Shown here piece by piece: positions 1 through 10,961 of a stretch of 64,000 bases of DNA; within the stretch, counting starts at the first letter, position 1, and each line of letters starts with the position of its first letter. The DNA is from Orobanche coerulescens (Eukaryota; Streptophyta; Magnoliopsida; Lamiales; Orobanchaceae), in assembly GCA_033398695.1 (NCBI GenBank), contig CM065804.1, positions 38,765,501 through 38,829,500 of the forward strand, read 5' to 3'. The position numbers and the translations under genes are program-made. The notes under the pieces are model-generated. The model searched no databases. It was not told the origin of the DNA and saw nothing but the letters and a program-made list of their open reading frames with translations.

Positions 1-13
1 AGCCCCGCCCCCA

Positions 14-23
14 TATATAAAAG
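14..23 (+). promoter_or_regulatory. TATA box of the antisense gene
   Basis: TATATAAAAG lies about 155 bases before the ATG at 169, on the strand opposite to gag-pol. It is followed by a pyrimidine-rich stretch (CTTCTCTTTCACTC) typical of a plant start region. The antisense gene thus seems to have its own promoter between itself and the missing LTR. No LTR sequence is seen here. Confidence 0.6.
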
Positions 24-168
24 GGCTAGGGCATCTTCTCTTTCACTCTTTACGCGTCCTTGCATCCATAGCCGAAACTCTGCAAAAATTTCTGGAGATT
101 CCTGTGCCGATCTTCTTGTTTTCTCTAGGTAAGAAAAATCAATCTTCTCTCTCCCTTTACTTTCTAAT

Positions 169-2884
169 ATGTCGGGAGGATCCAAAACCTTCGAGACCGG
201 AAGTTCTTCTGCCGCCGCAGCGTCGACTGAACGGGAGGAGATTCCCGTTGGAGTGGATATGGAGACGGCCGTTTAAGCTATTCGTGCGGGGATTGCACCC
301 GCAGAACTCGAAGAACTTTTCAACGAGGCCGAAGTGGCGAGGACGGCGGTGACGGCGGAGCAGGGGGGCTCGCCGGTGGAGGATGATGATTTGGTGCGGG
401 TAGCCTGGGAACGAGAGAGTAGATTCGGCCCTGCCTATATGGCTTTCGCTCAGATGATGGAGGTGATCGCCGGACCCTGTCCGGAATTCGACTTCGAAGC
501 CTACTCCGCCGCTCACCCTTACGAACATGTGAAGCGAACGGTTTTTCGGGCCGCCGTCCCGTCTCCGTGGACTCTCAGAAAGATCCGGAGTACGACGACC
601 AAGAAAGACTTGAGCCGCTGGAGGGCGAAATATCACATCCCCTCTGACGTTTCCCTGCACGTGCCCTCGGAGAATAAACGTGCCGATCAACCGCCCGAGG
701 ATATGGTTGCCGTCAGTGAGATGATCATGGAGGCTGGCCTGCGATTCCCTCTGCCGTTTGCCGTCTCCTACTTGTTGATCGCCTGGAATTTGGCGCCACT
801 TGAACTGACGCCGAACGCTTGGCTACAAGTCATCTGTACACTGACACTGTTTGGCGGTCGTCGGTTGTTCCGCCACCTTACTGCGATGGAGATGAATTAT
901 CTGTTTAAATTGGCCGTGCAGAAAGGGTCGATCGACGGCAATCATATCCAAGTCCGTATGGGGAGAGTGGTCCTCGGTGTGCCGAACAAAACCCGAGGCG
1001 ACCTGGCGAAGTGTTGCTGGGTCAGCGGAGCGTGGCGATCGGCATCGAGTGACAGGCCGAATGAGGAGTTGGATATTCCCACCACTTTTCGGGAGAGGAA
1101 TCCGAGTAAGGATTTTAACTCTCCCTTTGATTGAGCTTGTCTTGAACTGATCTAATTTCGTTTTCTTTTTGCAGGACCTCTCGTTCCAGTGATCGTCGAT
1201 ATCCCCTTCGATTTCTTGATCGTTTGGGAGCGGATTCGCGCTTTGCCGGATTCTTTTATTGAGGTTCGCTCGCTTTGTAACGAACTTCACCGGTTGGGGG
1301 CTCGATTGTTTCGCTTCCATCGACACCTGAGAGTTCCAGGTATAAACTCTATTCCTTCTGCCTTATTTGATGATCGTCTTCAGGAGGTCGCTTTGTCTAA
1401 ACAGTTGTATAACTTTGTGCTCTCCATTTGACAGAGATTCATTTTCCTCTTTTTGCCGAGCCACCACCAGAGATAGCCATGTCGAACCCGGGTGTCGTCG
1501 GTCGCCTTCATTTGGGTAAGAAGACTGGTCGCGTTCCTGCGATGACATCTCGCCCTGCTCCGGTGGTGAGGCCTGCTGCGGTGCCGGTCGCCGATCCGGT
1601 AGTTCAAGAAGAGGAACAGCTTCAGCGCCGCAAGAGGCAGAGGTCGGAGCAGTCCCTGCCGATTACTGAGGCGGATGTGTCCATTCTTGAGCCTCCGGTT
1701 GCTGCGGCTCCTATCTCTGCCATCCCGATGACGGAGCGATCGGTCCCTAGGCCCTCGGCGTCCGGCTCCCGGTCATCGGGCGGCCCTACAAGGAAAGTGC
1801 TGATCGCTGAGGCGGAAACCTCTCGGGGCAAACCTTATTTTGGCCGCGACCCCGAGCTGGTCACCAGGTAAGATAGGATCGAAATTTCCGAGTTAAGCAT
1901 TTTGAGTGCGATGTAGACTAACTCCTTGGCCTCTTTGGTTTGTGCTGCAGGGTCCGTCTTGCCGACCCGGATGTCGCTCCTATGGTGCTGGACTTCTTGT
2001 CGAGTAAGGCTCCGCAAAAGTCTCTTGACGTCCCTACTTACGTCCAGCAGGCTATCACTTCTCTGCCCAAGGCTTGGACGACTGATCTTGATGCGATCGC
2101 TCGTCGGCGATCCGGAGATGCCATGCATGCGACCGTTGCCCTGGCTCTCCAGACGGCGATGATGGCCGTCCAAGCTGCTAGGGATTTTGATGGGCGACAC
2201 TCCACTGCTCGTCTCCATAGCGACCTCGAGGCCGCCCGGAATAAAAATATTGAATTTGCCAACCGGATCCAGTCCATGGAGAAGGAGTATGTGGAGACAG
2301 CCAAAAGGGCTAAGCAGGACGCTGACCGATTGAAGCAGGAGCTGAGCCGCTCCAAAGAGGCTACCGACCGGTTCCGTGATCAGGAGAAGGAAACCCGCCA
2401 GAAGCATGCGGCCTCGCAGGAGGAGGCGGCCGGGCTGAAGGCGACGGTGGATCGGCTCAGTGGTGAGCTGGAGGCGGCGAGGAAGGAGATGGAGAGGGCC
2501 AAGGGAGAGAATGCCACCAAGGTGGTCGAGCTGGCGGAGGCTAAGAAGACGACCGAGGAGTTGAAGGGGCAGCTGAAGGCGATCGAGACCGATCCCTATC
2601 AAAATGTGGCACTCGTCGGCGAGTTCGCCTATTATTTGGCCTATGCCGATGCTGTTCGAGCTGCCAAAAAGGCAGGAATCGAGATCGGTCCCTTGATGGA
2701 GAGCTTCAAAGCCTATGTGCTCGAGCACCCTCTGCACCCGGAGTTCTCTTTGCCGATCCTTGACCTTGTCGACTTTGGGATCAACTTGAGTTGGTATACT
2801 GGTAAACTCATTCATCCCGAGGGCGATGGGGGAGCCCAAGCCGATCCGCAACCTGAGGGCGATGACCAGCCGACGGGGCCTTGA
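169..2884 (+). CDS. Antisense four-exon gene of the Tat element (plant gypsy-associated protein with coiled coil)
   Basis: Four reading-frame segments join in frame through canonical GT..AG introns. Exons are 169-1105, 1175-1339, 1435-1867 and 1951-2884, about 822 codons in all. Donors GTAAG (1106), GTATAA (1340) and GTAAGA (1868) and acceptors TTGCAG (1174), ACAG (1434) and CTGCAG (1950) were read directly. Exon 1 has the pattern FPLPF..YLL..W.LAPLELTPNAW, resembling the Pfam 'putative gypsy type transposon' family (Transposase_28). Exon 4 is a long Glu/Lys/Arg-rich coiled coil (about 2215-2610). One TAA at 274-276 interrupts the frame at codon 36; translation could restart at a downstream ATG. 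The role of such antisense ORFs in Tat elements is unknown. A 338-codon minus-strand frame at 1835-2851 is taken as its shadow. Confidence 0.75.
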
Positions 2885-3956
2885 GAGATATTTTTGTTTT
2901 GCTTTGGAACTTGTATTTTTCTACTTTCCTTTTGTAATGCCTTCGGGCCTCATAATGTACGACACTTATGTTATGAATAACATGTTCCTTTTTCGTATTT
3001 CTGTCTTTTTATATACCATCGCCCTTGAATGTTTGTATGCAAATTCTAACAAGTATGTGTATGATTGCAGTCGATGTCTTGTTCATCCGACCGATTATCT
3101 GAGTGTTGAATGTATTGATATGTTTTGAATCGGAATTCTTACTTGCAATTTTTGTCGAACGACTCCGATCGTCCTGCGTGTGTTTGAGCGAAGCCGATCG
3201 TGCGTGGTTCCTTTCTGTCCGATCGTATTTGGGATTAGCTCGACCCATCTCTGTCCCCTTGTTTTTGTTTACTTATTGTAAGTAAGGAAACAAAAACTAG
3301 TTTTTCTGGCGAGCTATCTTCAGTTTTGCCGATTCTGAAGAATCATGCACAGTTGGGGAGTTCGATGGACCGACCTCCCCAATCATGTCTTTGTGTGCGA
3401 GGGATATTGTATATCCCGCGACTTACTTTTTTGTGAGGGTCCTCCGTTAGGCTACGCCTGCCTTGTGTTAAAACGAAAGGCGGGCGATCTTGGTCTGGAG
3501 GAGTCCTTGCACGGGGCGTCGTCGGCTTATTCGACTCCACGTCCGCCGCTTGTTAGCTCTGCTTCCACCTCGGCCCGCCATGAAGATGGGGACCCTCGAC
3601 GGTGTACGTTGAGACGGGGGTAGTGGCACGTCGCATTGTCCAGGTTCACCATGTTAGATGATGTACTTTGAGGATGTGCGATCGTGTCACTGATTATTTT
3701 GGAGGGTCTTTCGGCTACGCCGGCCTCGTATTTAAACGAAGGGCGGGCGATCTCAGCCCAGAGGAACCTTGCATGGGCGAAGCTGTCGGTTCCATCGACC
3801 TCCAGGACCATGGCTGCATTGATTCTACCTCGGATCGTCATGATCAACGATCGTCGGCGGTATGCGATATGCCTGGTGGGGCGATCGCCAGAATAGATGG
3901 GATAGGAAAAATCTCATTATATTCCTTGTACATCATTGAAATTGAATACAAAATTT
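2885..3956. other. Non-coding spacer between antisense gene and integrase
   Basis: This stretch separates the convergent 3' ends of the antisense gene and gag-pol. It has T-rich sequence just after the stop codon that could carry the antisense polyadenylation signal, several CGATCG palindromes, and the duplicated segment listed separately. No coding frame is convincing. Confidence 0.6.
3431..3815. repeat. Two-copy imperfect repeat, period about 263 bp
   Basis: The block around GGCTACGCC..., AAACGAA.GGCGGGCGATCT and the following GGAG/GAGG..CCTTGCA appears at about 3431-3545 and again at about 3700-3815. Anchors GCTACGC at 3451 and 3714 give the period. Tat/Ogre elements often carry tandem repeats in this region after integrase. 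Confidence 0.75.
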
Positions 3957-4661
3957 TCACTGGTAGTATTTTTTCAGATGCACGGCGTTCGAGGGATATT
4001 GATCCGGAGTACCGTCAGGATGTTCAAGTTCGTAGGCTCCCTTAGTCAGCCATCTGGATACCCTGAAGGGGCCTTCCCAGTTCGGACCAAAGACACCTGT
4101 ATGGGTTTGGATCTTCTTGAGGACGAGATCGCCCACTTGAAACCTTCTTTCCTTGACCTTTGAATTGAAGAACTTTTCAGATCTCCTTTTGTGGATAGTG
4201 TTCTTCATTTCTGAGGTCAGTCGTCGTTCTTCGAGCATGTCAAGGTCGATTTGTCGGGCCACATCATTGTCGGTCGTCATCTCTTGTTCGGTTCGATGGC
4301 TGAGGACAGCGATCTCTGAGGGAATCACCGCTTCTGTTCTGAAGGCGAGGGCGAATGGGGTCTTGCTGGTTGAATTGCGGGTCATCGTTCGGTAGGACCA
4401 CAAAACGTCTGGGAGCTCGCTCGCCCATCGTCCTTGCCTGGATTCAAGTCGCGCTTTAATTGTGTGTTTGAGGATCTTATTCACTGCCTCTACCTGCCCG
4501 TTCGTCTGAGGGTGATAGGGCACTGAGAATAACCTTTTGATTCCCCACTTTTCACAGAATTGCATGACTTCTAAACAATCGAATTGTTTCCCATTGTCGG
4601 AGATGATGGCCTGGGGCAGACCGAATTGGCATATGATGTTTTTCCAGATAAACTTGATCAC
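3957..4661 (-). pseudogene. Tat integrase, C-terminal half
   Basis: The frame carries the second catalytic Asp of the core in a SDNGKQF motif, the Glu region VEAVNKILKH, and the GPNWEGPFRV element of the C-terminal domain, ending in HLKKYYQ. It joins the preceding RNase H/integrase frame (4658-5641) through a small frameshift at about 4660, inside the integrase core. The protein would join element cDNA to chromosomal DNA in the nucleus. No chromodomain follows, as expected for Tat. Confidence 0.88.
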
Positions 4662-5641
4662 CTTTCTTGGCCGATCTTGTTAAGTGGCTCGGCCTCAGTC
4701 CATTTGGTGAAATAGTCGACCCCTATGATAGCAAACTTACAGCCCCCTGGAGCCGTCGGCAAGGGACCAATAAGGTCGATGCCCCATTGCGCGAATGGCC
4801 AAGGGCTGTACATGGAGGTGAGCTGTTCGGAGGAGAGTTTGATGTTCGGGCCCATTATCTGACACCTGTGACACGACCTAGCATAGGCGATCGCATCCTT
4901 CTGAAGTGACGGCCAGAAAAAACCTTGTCTGGTTGTTTTATGGATAAGAGCTCGTCCGCCAGCGTGGTTTCCGCAGATCCCATCATGGATTTCGGCTAAA
5001 ACGAGCCGACCTTCCTCCGGTGTAATACACTTGAGGAGGAGAAGGCTGAAAGCTCGCTTGTAAAGCCGGTCGTCCAATAGGGTATATCTGGTCGCCCGGA
5101 GCTGGAGCTGACGAGCTTTGACACGGTCGTCAGGGACCGTTCCGTCCTTTAAGAATTTGATGAACGGAGTCATCCAGTTGTCCTCGGCGACATCAATTGT
5201 AGTAACCAGGCTCCTATCGATCGCCGGCCTTGCCGACTTTGTGATTTGGATATTGGAGAAGTCGGCAGCTCCGTCTGAGGATGCTAGCTTGGACAGGGCG
5301 TCGACCTGGGAATTGTGCTCTCTCGGGACTTGTTCGATTAGCACTTCTTCAAATTTTGTGCACATTTCGGCGACCAGTTCTTGGTATTTGATCATCTGTT
5401 CGCTGCGTGTCTCATATTCTCCCTTGACCTGGTTCACGACCAGGAGGGAGTCCATGAAGATGTGGAGGCGACGAACATCTAGGGCGAGGGCTAAATCGAG
5501 CCCGCCTACCAAGGCTTCGTATTCGGCTTCATTGTTGGTCGCACGAAAACCGAAACGCACAGCGTTTGTGAAACTTTGTCCGTCGGGGCTGATGAAGACA
5601 ATCCCTGCCCCCGCTCGCAAATTGGTCGCCGAGCCATCCAC
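4658..5641 (-). pseudogene. Tat second RNase H (aRH type) plus integrase N-terminus
   Basis: The first 125 residues form an RNase H with the expected acidic set: DGSA near the start, NNEAEYEAL, MDSLLVVNQ and NSQVDALSKLA. This extra RNase H is a Tat-lineage feature, thought to replace the degenerate first one. It is followed by the HHCC zinc-binding region of integrase (H..GNH, 29 residues, CHRC) and the first core Asp in GIDLIGP. It is in a different frame from the RT segment because of a frameshift near 5850. Confidence 0.88.
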
Positions 5642-7004
5642 ATATAATTTCTAGGCAGGTCGGCCGATCTGGGTCGGATTGTGAGTGAAAGTCAATTCCA
5701 CCACAAAGTCCACCAGAGCTTGGCCTTTGATTGCCGTGCGAGGAGCGTATGTGATACCGTATTGGGCGATCTCCAGCGACCACTTGAGGAGTCGCCCGTT
5801 GGTGTCTGGTCGGTGTAGGACTTGCCTTAGAGGTAGAGTTGTTTCGGACTTCCACTTGGTGATCGAAGAAGTAAGCCCTCAGCTTACGAACACTCATGAC
5901 AAGTGCATAGGCGATCTTCTCCAATGGTGTATAGCGTGTCTCAGCATCGTGGAGCGCTTGACTAACATAGTAGATTGGCAAGTGGACTTGTCCCTCTGCT
6001 CGTACCAAGACGGCACTCAGCGCGACCTCCGAGGCCGCTAGGTAAAGGAATAATTTCTCACCTGGGATCGGCTTCGCCAGGATCTGGGGGTTAGATAGAT
6101 ATTCCTTTATCTTGGCGAAAGCTATCCGACTTTCCTTTGTCCATGCGAACTTCTTGTTTTTGATGGTCGCGAAGAAAGGTTTCCCTTTATCGCCGAGCCG
6201 AGATATGAAGCGGTTGAGGACGGCTACACAACCTGTGAGGCGTTGCACCTGCTTGATGTTTCGCGGATCCTGCATGTCAAGGATCGCCTGTATCTTGGTG
6301 GGGTTCGCCTCGATCCCCCTTTGGCTCACAATGTGCCCCAGGAATTTCCCGGAGCCTACCCCGAAGTTGCATTTCTTGGGGTTTAGCTTCATGTTGAATT
6401 TTTTGAGGATGGCGAACGTCTCGGCGAGATCATTGAGATGATCTTCCTTCTTGAGGCTTTTGACCACGATGTCGTCAATGTAGACCTCCATGGTCTTGCC
6501 GATCTGATTGGCGAACATTCTGTTGACTAGCCGCTGGTAGGTCGCCCCTGCGTTCTTCAAGCCGAAAGGCATTCGGACCCAAAAGTATATGTCTTTTTCC
6601 GTGTGGAAAGATGTGTGTTTTATGTCTTTCTCCGCCATTGGGATTTGATGATATCCGGTGAAGGCATCCATAAACGACATCATTTCGCAACGAGCTGTGC
6701 TATCGACCAAGGGATCAATATGAGGCATCGGAAAGTGATCTTTTGGACATGCCGCGTTGAGGTCGGTGAAGTCGATGCATAACCTCCAGGAACCAGTTGG
6801 CTTCTTGACGAGCACCGCGTTGGCGACCCATTGGGGTTCGTCTGTAGCTACTCTGATTAATTTGTTGTTGAGTAACTTTTGGACTTCTACGTTGAGCGCC
6901 GTGTATTTTTCGGGACCGAATTTTCTACGTTTTTGGTGAACAGGCTTCATTGCCGGGTCGATCTTTAGATAGTGGCACGCGTGCTCAGGACTTATGCCGA
7001 CCAT
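5529..7004 (-). pseudogene. Tat reverse transcriptase plus first RNase H
   Basis: RT motifs are in order: RKFGPEK, VLVKKPTGSWRLCIDFTDLN, PHIDPLVD, MDAFTGYHQI, PFGLKNAGATYQRL and the catalytic YIDD (about residues 174-177). The first RNase H follows (LYLAASEVALSAVL) with Ala where an active RNase H has Asp, fitting the known decay of this domain in Tat elements. True similarity ends near 5850; the last roughly 110 residues of the open frame are out of frame. Confidence 0.9.
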
Positions 7005-7040
7005 ATCTTGATGCGACCAGGTGAAGACTCCGATGTTCCT

Positions 7041-7457
7041 TCATAGCAAACTGATCAAGTCCCCTTTAAGTTCGCGGTCGATGCTTGCGCCGATCTGTAC
7101 TTCCCGTTCTGGATGAGCCGGATCCATCGTAATACTTTCCAATTCTTCGATGGGGACGGTCGCCTCTCGTTTGGAATGATCTCCGGACTCGATCCTTGGA
7201 TCGATGTAGAGACTTGGCTCGAAACCGATCCTTGGCTCGATGTCGTCTGTCAATTGATGAGAGATGGCGTCCCTTGAGTCGGGTTGGTATGATGCGCTTG
7301 GCTCGTCGATTTCCATGGGTTGATCGTCGATCATTTCAACGTTATACATATTATGGGAAGTATTGAAAGCAGTAATGACATAGGGGTAATTCAAACATCT
7401 TTTTGCCATTAGCTGATCTCCTTTTACAGTAAAAGAAAGACGAAGCGACCGCCTCAA
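7041..7457 (-). pseudogene. Tat protease-RT linker segment
   Basis: This acidic frame (138 codons) lies between protease and RT. It is in the same frame as the RT segment but in another frame than gag-protease, so a frameshift lies in 7351-7460. It ends at an in-frame TGA (7041-7043) just before the conserved FTWSHQDM lead-in to RT. No catalytic domain is visible. Confidence 0.7.
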
Positions 7458-9708
7458 AGGTTTCTAGAAAGGGGCGACCTAGGAACCCATTATAGATGTT
7501 GGGCCTATCTATGATTACAAAGTTTAGGTTCCTAGTAATCCTAACCTTAGGATCATAAAAGCATATTAGCTCGACAGAGAGTTTGAGCCTTCCGTAGGCT
7601 CGGACCGTGCCGTCGCCAAACCCTTGAAGTACGGTGTCGAATGGCTTGATGAATTTGGTCAAGTTGCCGAGTTGGTCTAGGGCAGTTTTGAATACGATGT
7701 TGCAGAAACTCCCATTGTTGACCAGCACGCGATCGACCGTCTTCCCAAGGATACAAGCGGAGATCACTAGTGCATCCTCTTTGGGGCATTGTACTCCCTC
7801 CCTGTCCTTGTTGGAGAAGGTGATGAGCGCGTCTTTAGAGATGGTCGGATCCGGAGGTACCACGACGTGGACTCCGGCGAACGCCCTTAGCTCGACTTTT
7901 CGCTTCCTGTTTGACATGGTGGAGACCGGGGAAAGACCCCCGAGGTTTCCACCCCCTGCTTGAAGCATGTTGATCCGACCGCCAGGGTTGATCGTAGGGA
8001 TCGACTCATCAGAGTACTCCGGCTCGTGTTCGATTCGGGAAACCGGATTGGGAGGAGTTCTTTCATTTGGTCGGCGCTCGCGCCCTCCGGCCCTCTCCGT
8101 CCTAGGCTCTGGCTTGGTGACCAAGTTGTCCAATTTGCCGTCCTCAAACAGTCGCCAGAGTTGTCTGAGGAGGTCGCGGCATTGGCTGGTGTTGTGGCCA
8201 GGACTCTTGTGGTATGCACAAAATTTGCTTCGGTCTAGATGACCGTGGTCCCTTATCGTCTTTGGCTTGGAAAGCCATTCGCGCCCCTTGATCGCGTTGA
8301 AGATGTGGACCGGAGATAAGTTGAGGTTGTGGAGAAGGTGGACCTCCACATCCTCAAAGGCTTTGAATTCACCAGGCGGCTTGGCGACCGCCTTTCTGGG
8401 CTTAGCGACTGCTTTCTTCTGGACCGGGGATGGTGCCTTTCCTTCCCCGGATGGTCCCTCGCCTAAACGGAGGGAGAGCATCCTTTGCCTGGCCAAGAAG
8501 TCAGCGGCTCTGACGCGGAAGACCGAGTAGGTCGGAGGGATGTCCTTGGTGAGGTGCCTGAACATGGGGGAGTGCCCGCAGAATCCACCCAGTACTGAGT
8601 AGAGGGCGAGCTCATCGCTGATGGGCTCGCCGGTGAGGACTATCTCGTCTACTCGGTCGACGTAATCCTCGTTCGATTCATCCTTCCCCTGCCTGATTTT
8701 CATCATGCGTTGGGGGCCTTCGGGGCGAGCGACTTTGGCGGCGAAGTACGACGTGAAGTCGCCCGCCAGCTTCTCAAAGCAGTTGATTGAGCGCGGCGGT
8801 AGTGAGATGTACCATCTGTGGGCGAGGTCGCCCAGGGTTAACGGGAACATTCGACACTTGGTCGCATCTGATGCTCTGCATCCGGTCATGTAGATCCGAA
8901 ATTTGCTCAAGTGGGTCTCCGGATCTGACCTCCCCTCATATGGAGGCGTTTGTGGGGGAGCGATCTTCAGTTGAACCGGGGCGAGTTCGATCTGAACCAC
9001 GAGTGGTTTATTTAACCCAGCGATCGATTTTCTGGTGCCTGCCCCAGTTTCCAGGAGCGCCTTCATCTCGTCGAGCTGGCGTTGCATGGCGGCCATTGCC
9101 GTCGCCTGACTGCTCGCCGATTGGCTCCCAGAGCGCGAGCCAAGGCGATCGTGTACTGATCCCCTGGCCCCGTGGTGAATGACGAGCTCCCTTCCAGTGG
9201 GTTCATTTCTTGGGCGAGCAGGGGCTCGCTGACCGTCCTGTCTCCTGGGAGTCGGATATGCCGAACTCCTGGTAAAGGATTCGGACTCCGATGTCTCCCG
9301 AATAGGGCCTGAGTGCCCGGGTCGCCATGAGGGATCGCTTCCTAGGCGACTGAAGACAGAATTGTCTCGCCTCACGAGAGCCTTCTCCTGTAGCTCGGGG
9401 CTTTCTGTCGATTTCTCGACATAGATCCCCTTAAGCTTCTGTTTGCCTGCCCGGCGGATGGCTGACGGAGTGATGGTGGGTGAATCGCAGGCCTTCCGTC
9501 GCTCCCGGAGGATGGCTATAGCCTCCTCAATCTGTTCCGCGGTCTGGAACTGATCGAGTGCGAGGCTAGAACCGTCCCTCGGGGGCGGGAGTGAGAGCCT
9601 AGCGTCGCCGCGGTCGCCCTCCGCCGTGGGTTGGGATTCGGTGCGGGCCGGAATGAGATTTCCGGCAGATCGTAGGGCGGCTCTCTTGGAGGTCGTTGCT
9701 GATGTCAT
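7351..9708 (-). pseudogene. Tat Gag plus protease
   Basis: This is the longest open frame (785 residues). The retrotransposon Gag core is centred on HRWYISLPPRSI and FTSYFAAKV. A zinc-knuckle-like CAYHKSPGHNTSQC follows at about residues 497-510. The aspartic protease region is near residue 660. Its active-site motif reads VNNGS, with Asn encoded by AAC at 7717-7719, where active relatives have Asp. The enzyme is therefore predicted dead even though the frame is open. Gag would form the cytoplasmic particle that packages element RNA. Confidence 0.88.
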
Positions 9709-9819
9709 TTTCTGAAGGTTTTTTTCTATTGAAGAACAGTGAGTGTTTCTTCAAGTATATGTCCGGAGAACAGTGAGTGTTCTTCGAGACGGTAGGAATA
9801 AAAAATAAAGGTGTAGATC

Positions 9820-9837
9820 CCCTTCCTCTAGCGCCAA
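9820..9837 (-). other. Primer-binding site of the Tat element
   Basis: On the minus strand TGGCGCTAGAGGAAGGGG begins two bases after the LTR end at 9840. Its TGG start and position fit pairing with the CCA end of a tRNA. The exact tRNA was not checked; tRNA-Arg is plausible for this group. Confidence 0.75.
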
Positions 9838-9839
9838 TT

Positions 9840-10737
9840 GTTGTTACCCAAAATATTATCCGAGGATAGTATTGCTGGAGTGATCGAGTAACAAACAAAT
9901 GCGAGAACACTTCCGTGAGAAAAAGATAACACAAGATTTGCTGGGGTTGTTAATCCCGGGCTTGAATGCTCTCGCGAGATGTTATTAATAAATATACTGT
10001 CGAGTACAAATATTAATGTTAGAGTCTATTACAATGAGTGTAAAGACTTCTAGTTATCTAAGCTGTAGAGCGTGTAGATTGCCGGAAGAACCAGATATAT
10101 GGATCTGTGAGTTCTTGCTTGGGATGTATGATAAGTGTGTATTTTGCACTGTATTTGCGGTAAAATCGCGTCCCTTTGGCCACTGCAGTGAGTTCTCTAT
10201 TTATAGAGGACAGGGTAGTTGGGACCCCTCAGGCGATCGTGGGCGACCGCCGTTTTCTATATTATAATAAGATGGCCGATCGCCCCGTCACGTGGGGCTG
10301 TTCCCTTGAGGTCCGAGGTTGCTGCTGGTGGCCAGCTGGGCGAACCAATGGGAAGCCAGCACGCGTCATGAGTCGCTGTCTGGGGAGGACCCACTTTGTA
10401 CCTTTCGGCGGCCTTGTCGGTAGGTGAGGTAGGTGACAGGCTGTGGTCAAATGTCCTATCTGTCGGCGCCCTCTGTGGATCTGCACGTGGGCCACCGTCC
10501 GAGATTCGGTCTTCGACGACTTTGACGGATGTTGGATCCATACGTGGCACGACACGATCGTCTCTCGTTTGGACATCAAAGACGATCGCCAGTCAACAAA
10601 AGACGATTGCTGGGTACCAAAAGACGATCGCCGTATGTGCCGGTCTCTGGGCCTTTGCCCCGAGTATGTATTCTATGATTGGCTTCTCTGATCGTGATGC
10701 CGATCGCCTATCGAGGCGTATTAATTGCCGCACAACA
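9840..10737 (-). repeat. 5' LTR of the Tat element
   Basis: On the minus strand it begins TGTTGTGCGG at 10737 and ends GGTAACAACA at 9840, giving perfect TGTTGT/ACAACA ends. The length is 898 bp. U3 carries at least six CGATCG palindromes (near 10234, 10277, 10555, 10582, 10625, 10700) upstream of the TATA box. The right border is inferred from the inverted ends, since no second LTR is available to compare. Confidence 0.75.
10198..10205 (-). promoter_or_regulatory. TATA box of the Tat LTR
   Basis: The minus strand reads TATAAATA inside CTCTATAAATAGAG. It is correctly placed between the CGATCG-rich U3 and the R/U5 region that runs to 9840. Confidence 0.7.
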
Positions 10738-10747
10738 CCCGGTTGTA

Positions 10748-10830
10748 ATTCAGTCATTATCATTCAGTAATTATCATTCAGTAATTGTCACTCAGTAATT
10801 TTCACTCATTAATGATCATTCATCGTTCAT
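10748..10830. repeat. Degenerate tandem repeat, about 17-bp unit
   Basis: The unit ATTATCATTCAGTA and variants (ATTGTCACTCAGTA, ATTTTCACTCATTA) repeat four to five times, starting ten bases after the Tat LTR border. It probably belongs to the U3 of the neighbouring long LTR. Confidence 0.7.
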
Positions 10831-10961
10831 ATTCATTCATTGTATTCACCGATCAGAGTAATTATATCGTACATCAGTTATTATCCGTCGTCCTACCTGG
10901 TTGGAGGATCGAACCGTGGTCATCATCATTGTCATCTTCATAATGGGCTGTGTGTGAGGAG

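Larger units (their letters stand above)
1..10737 (-). mobile_element. Tat-lineage Ty3/gypsy LTR retrotransposon, left end outside window
   Basis: On the minus strand the order is LTR, primer-binding site, Gag, protease, RT, RNase H, a second RNase H, then integrase. An unrelated gene on the opposite strand (169-2884) follows integrase. The second RNase H and the antisense ORF between integrase and the 3' LTR are hallmarks of the Tat/Retand/Ogre group. No chromodomain is seen. The right LTR (5' LTR of the element) is 9840-10737 with inverted ends TGTTGT/ACAACA. The left LTR is not in the window, so target duplication and LTR age cannot be read. Several frameshifts and stops make this copy non-autonomous. 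Confidence 0.92.

Noticed and set aside
1835..2851. 338-codon minus-strand open frame
   Set aside because: It is the mirror of the Lys/Glu-rich coiled-coil exon of the antisense gene; its Leu/Gly/Arg composition and lack of domains mark a shadow frame.
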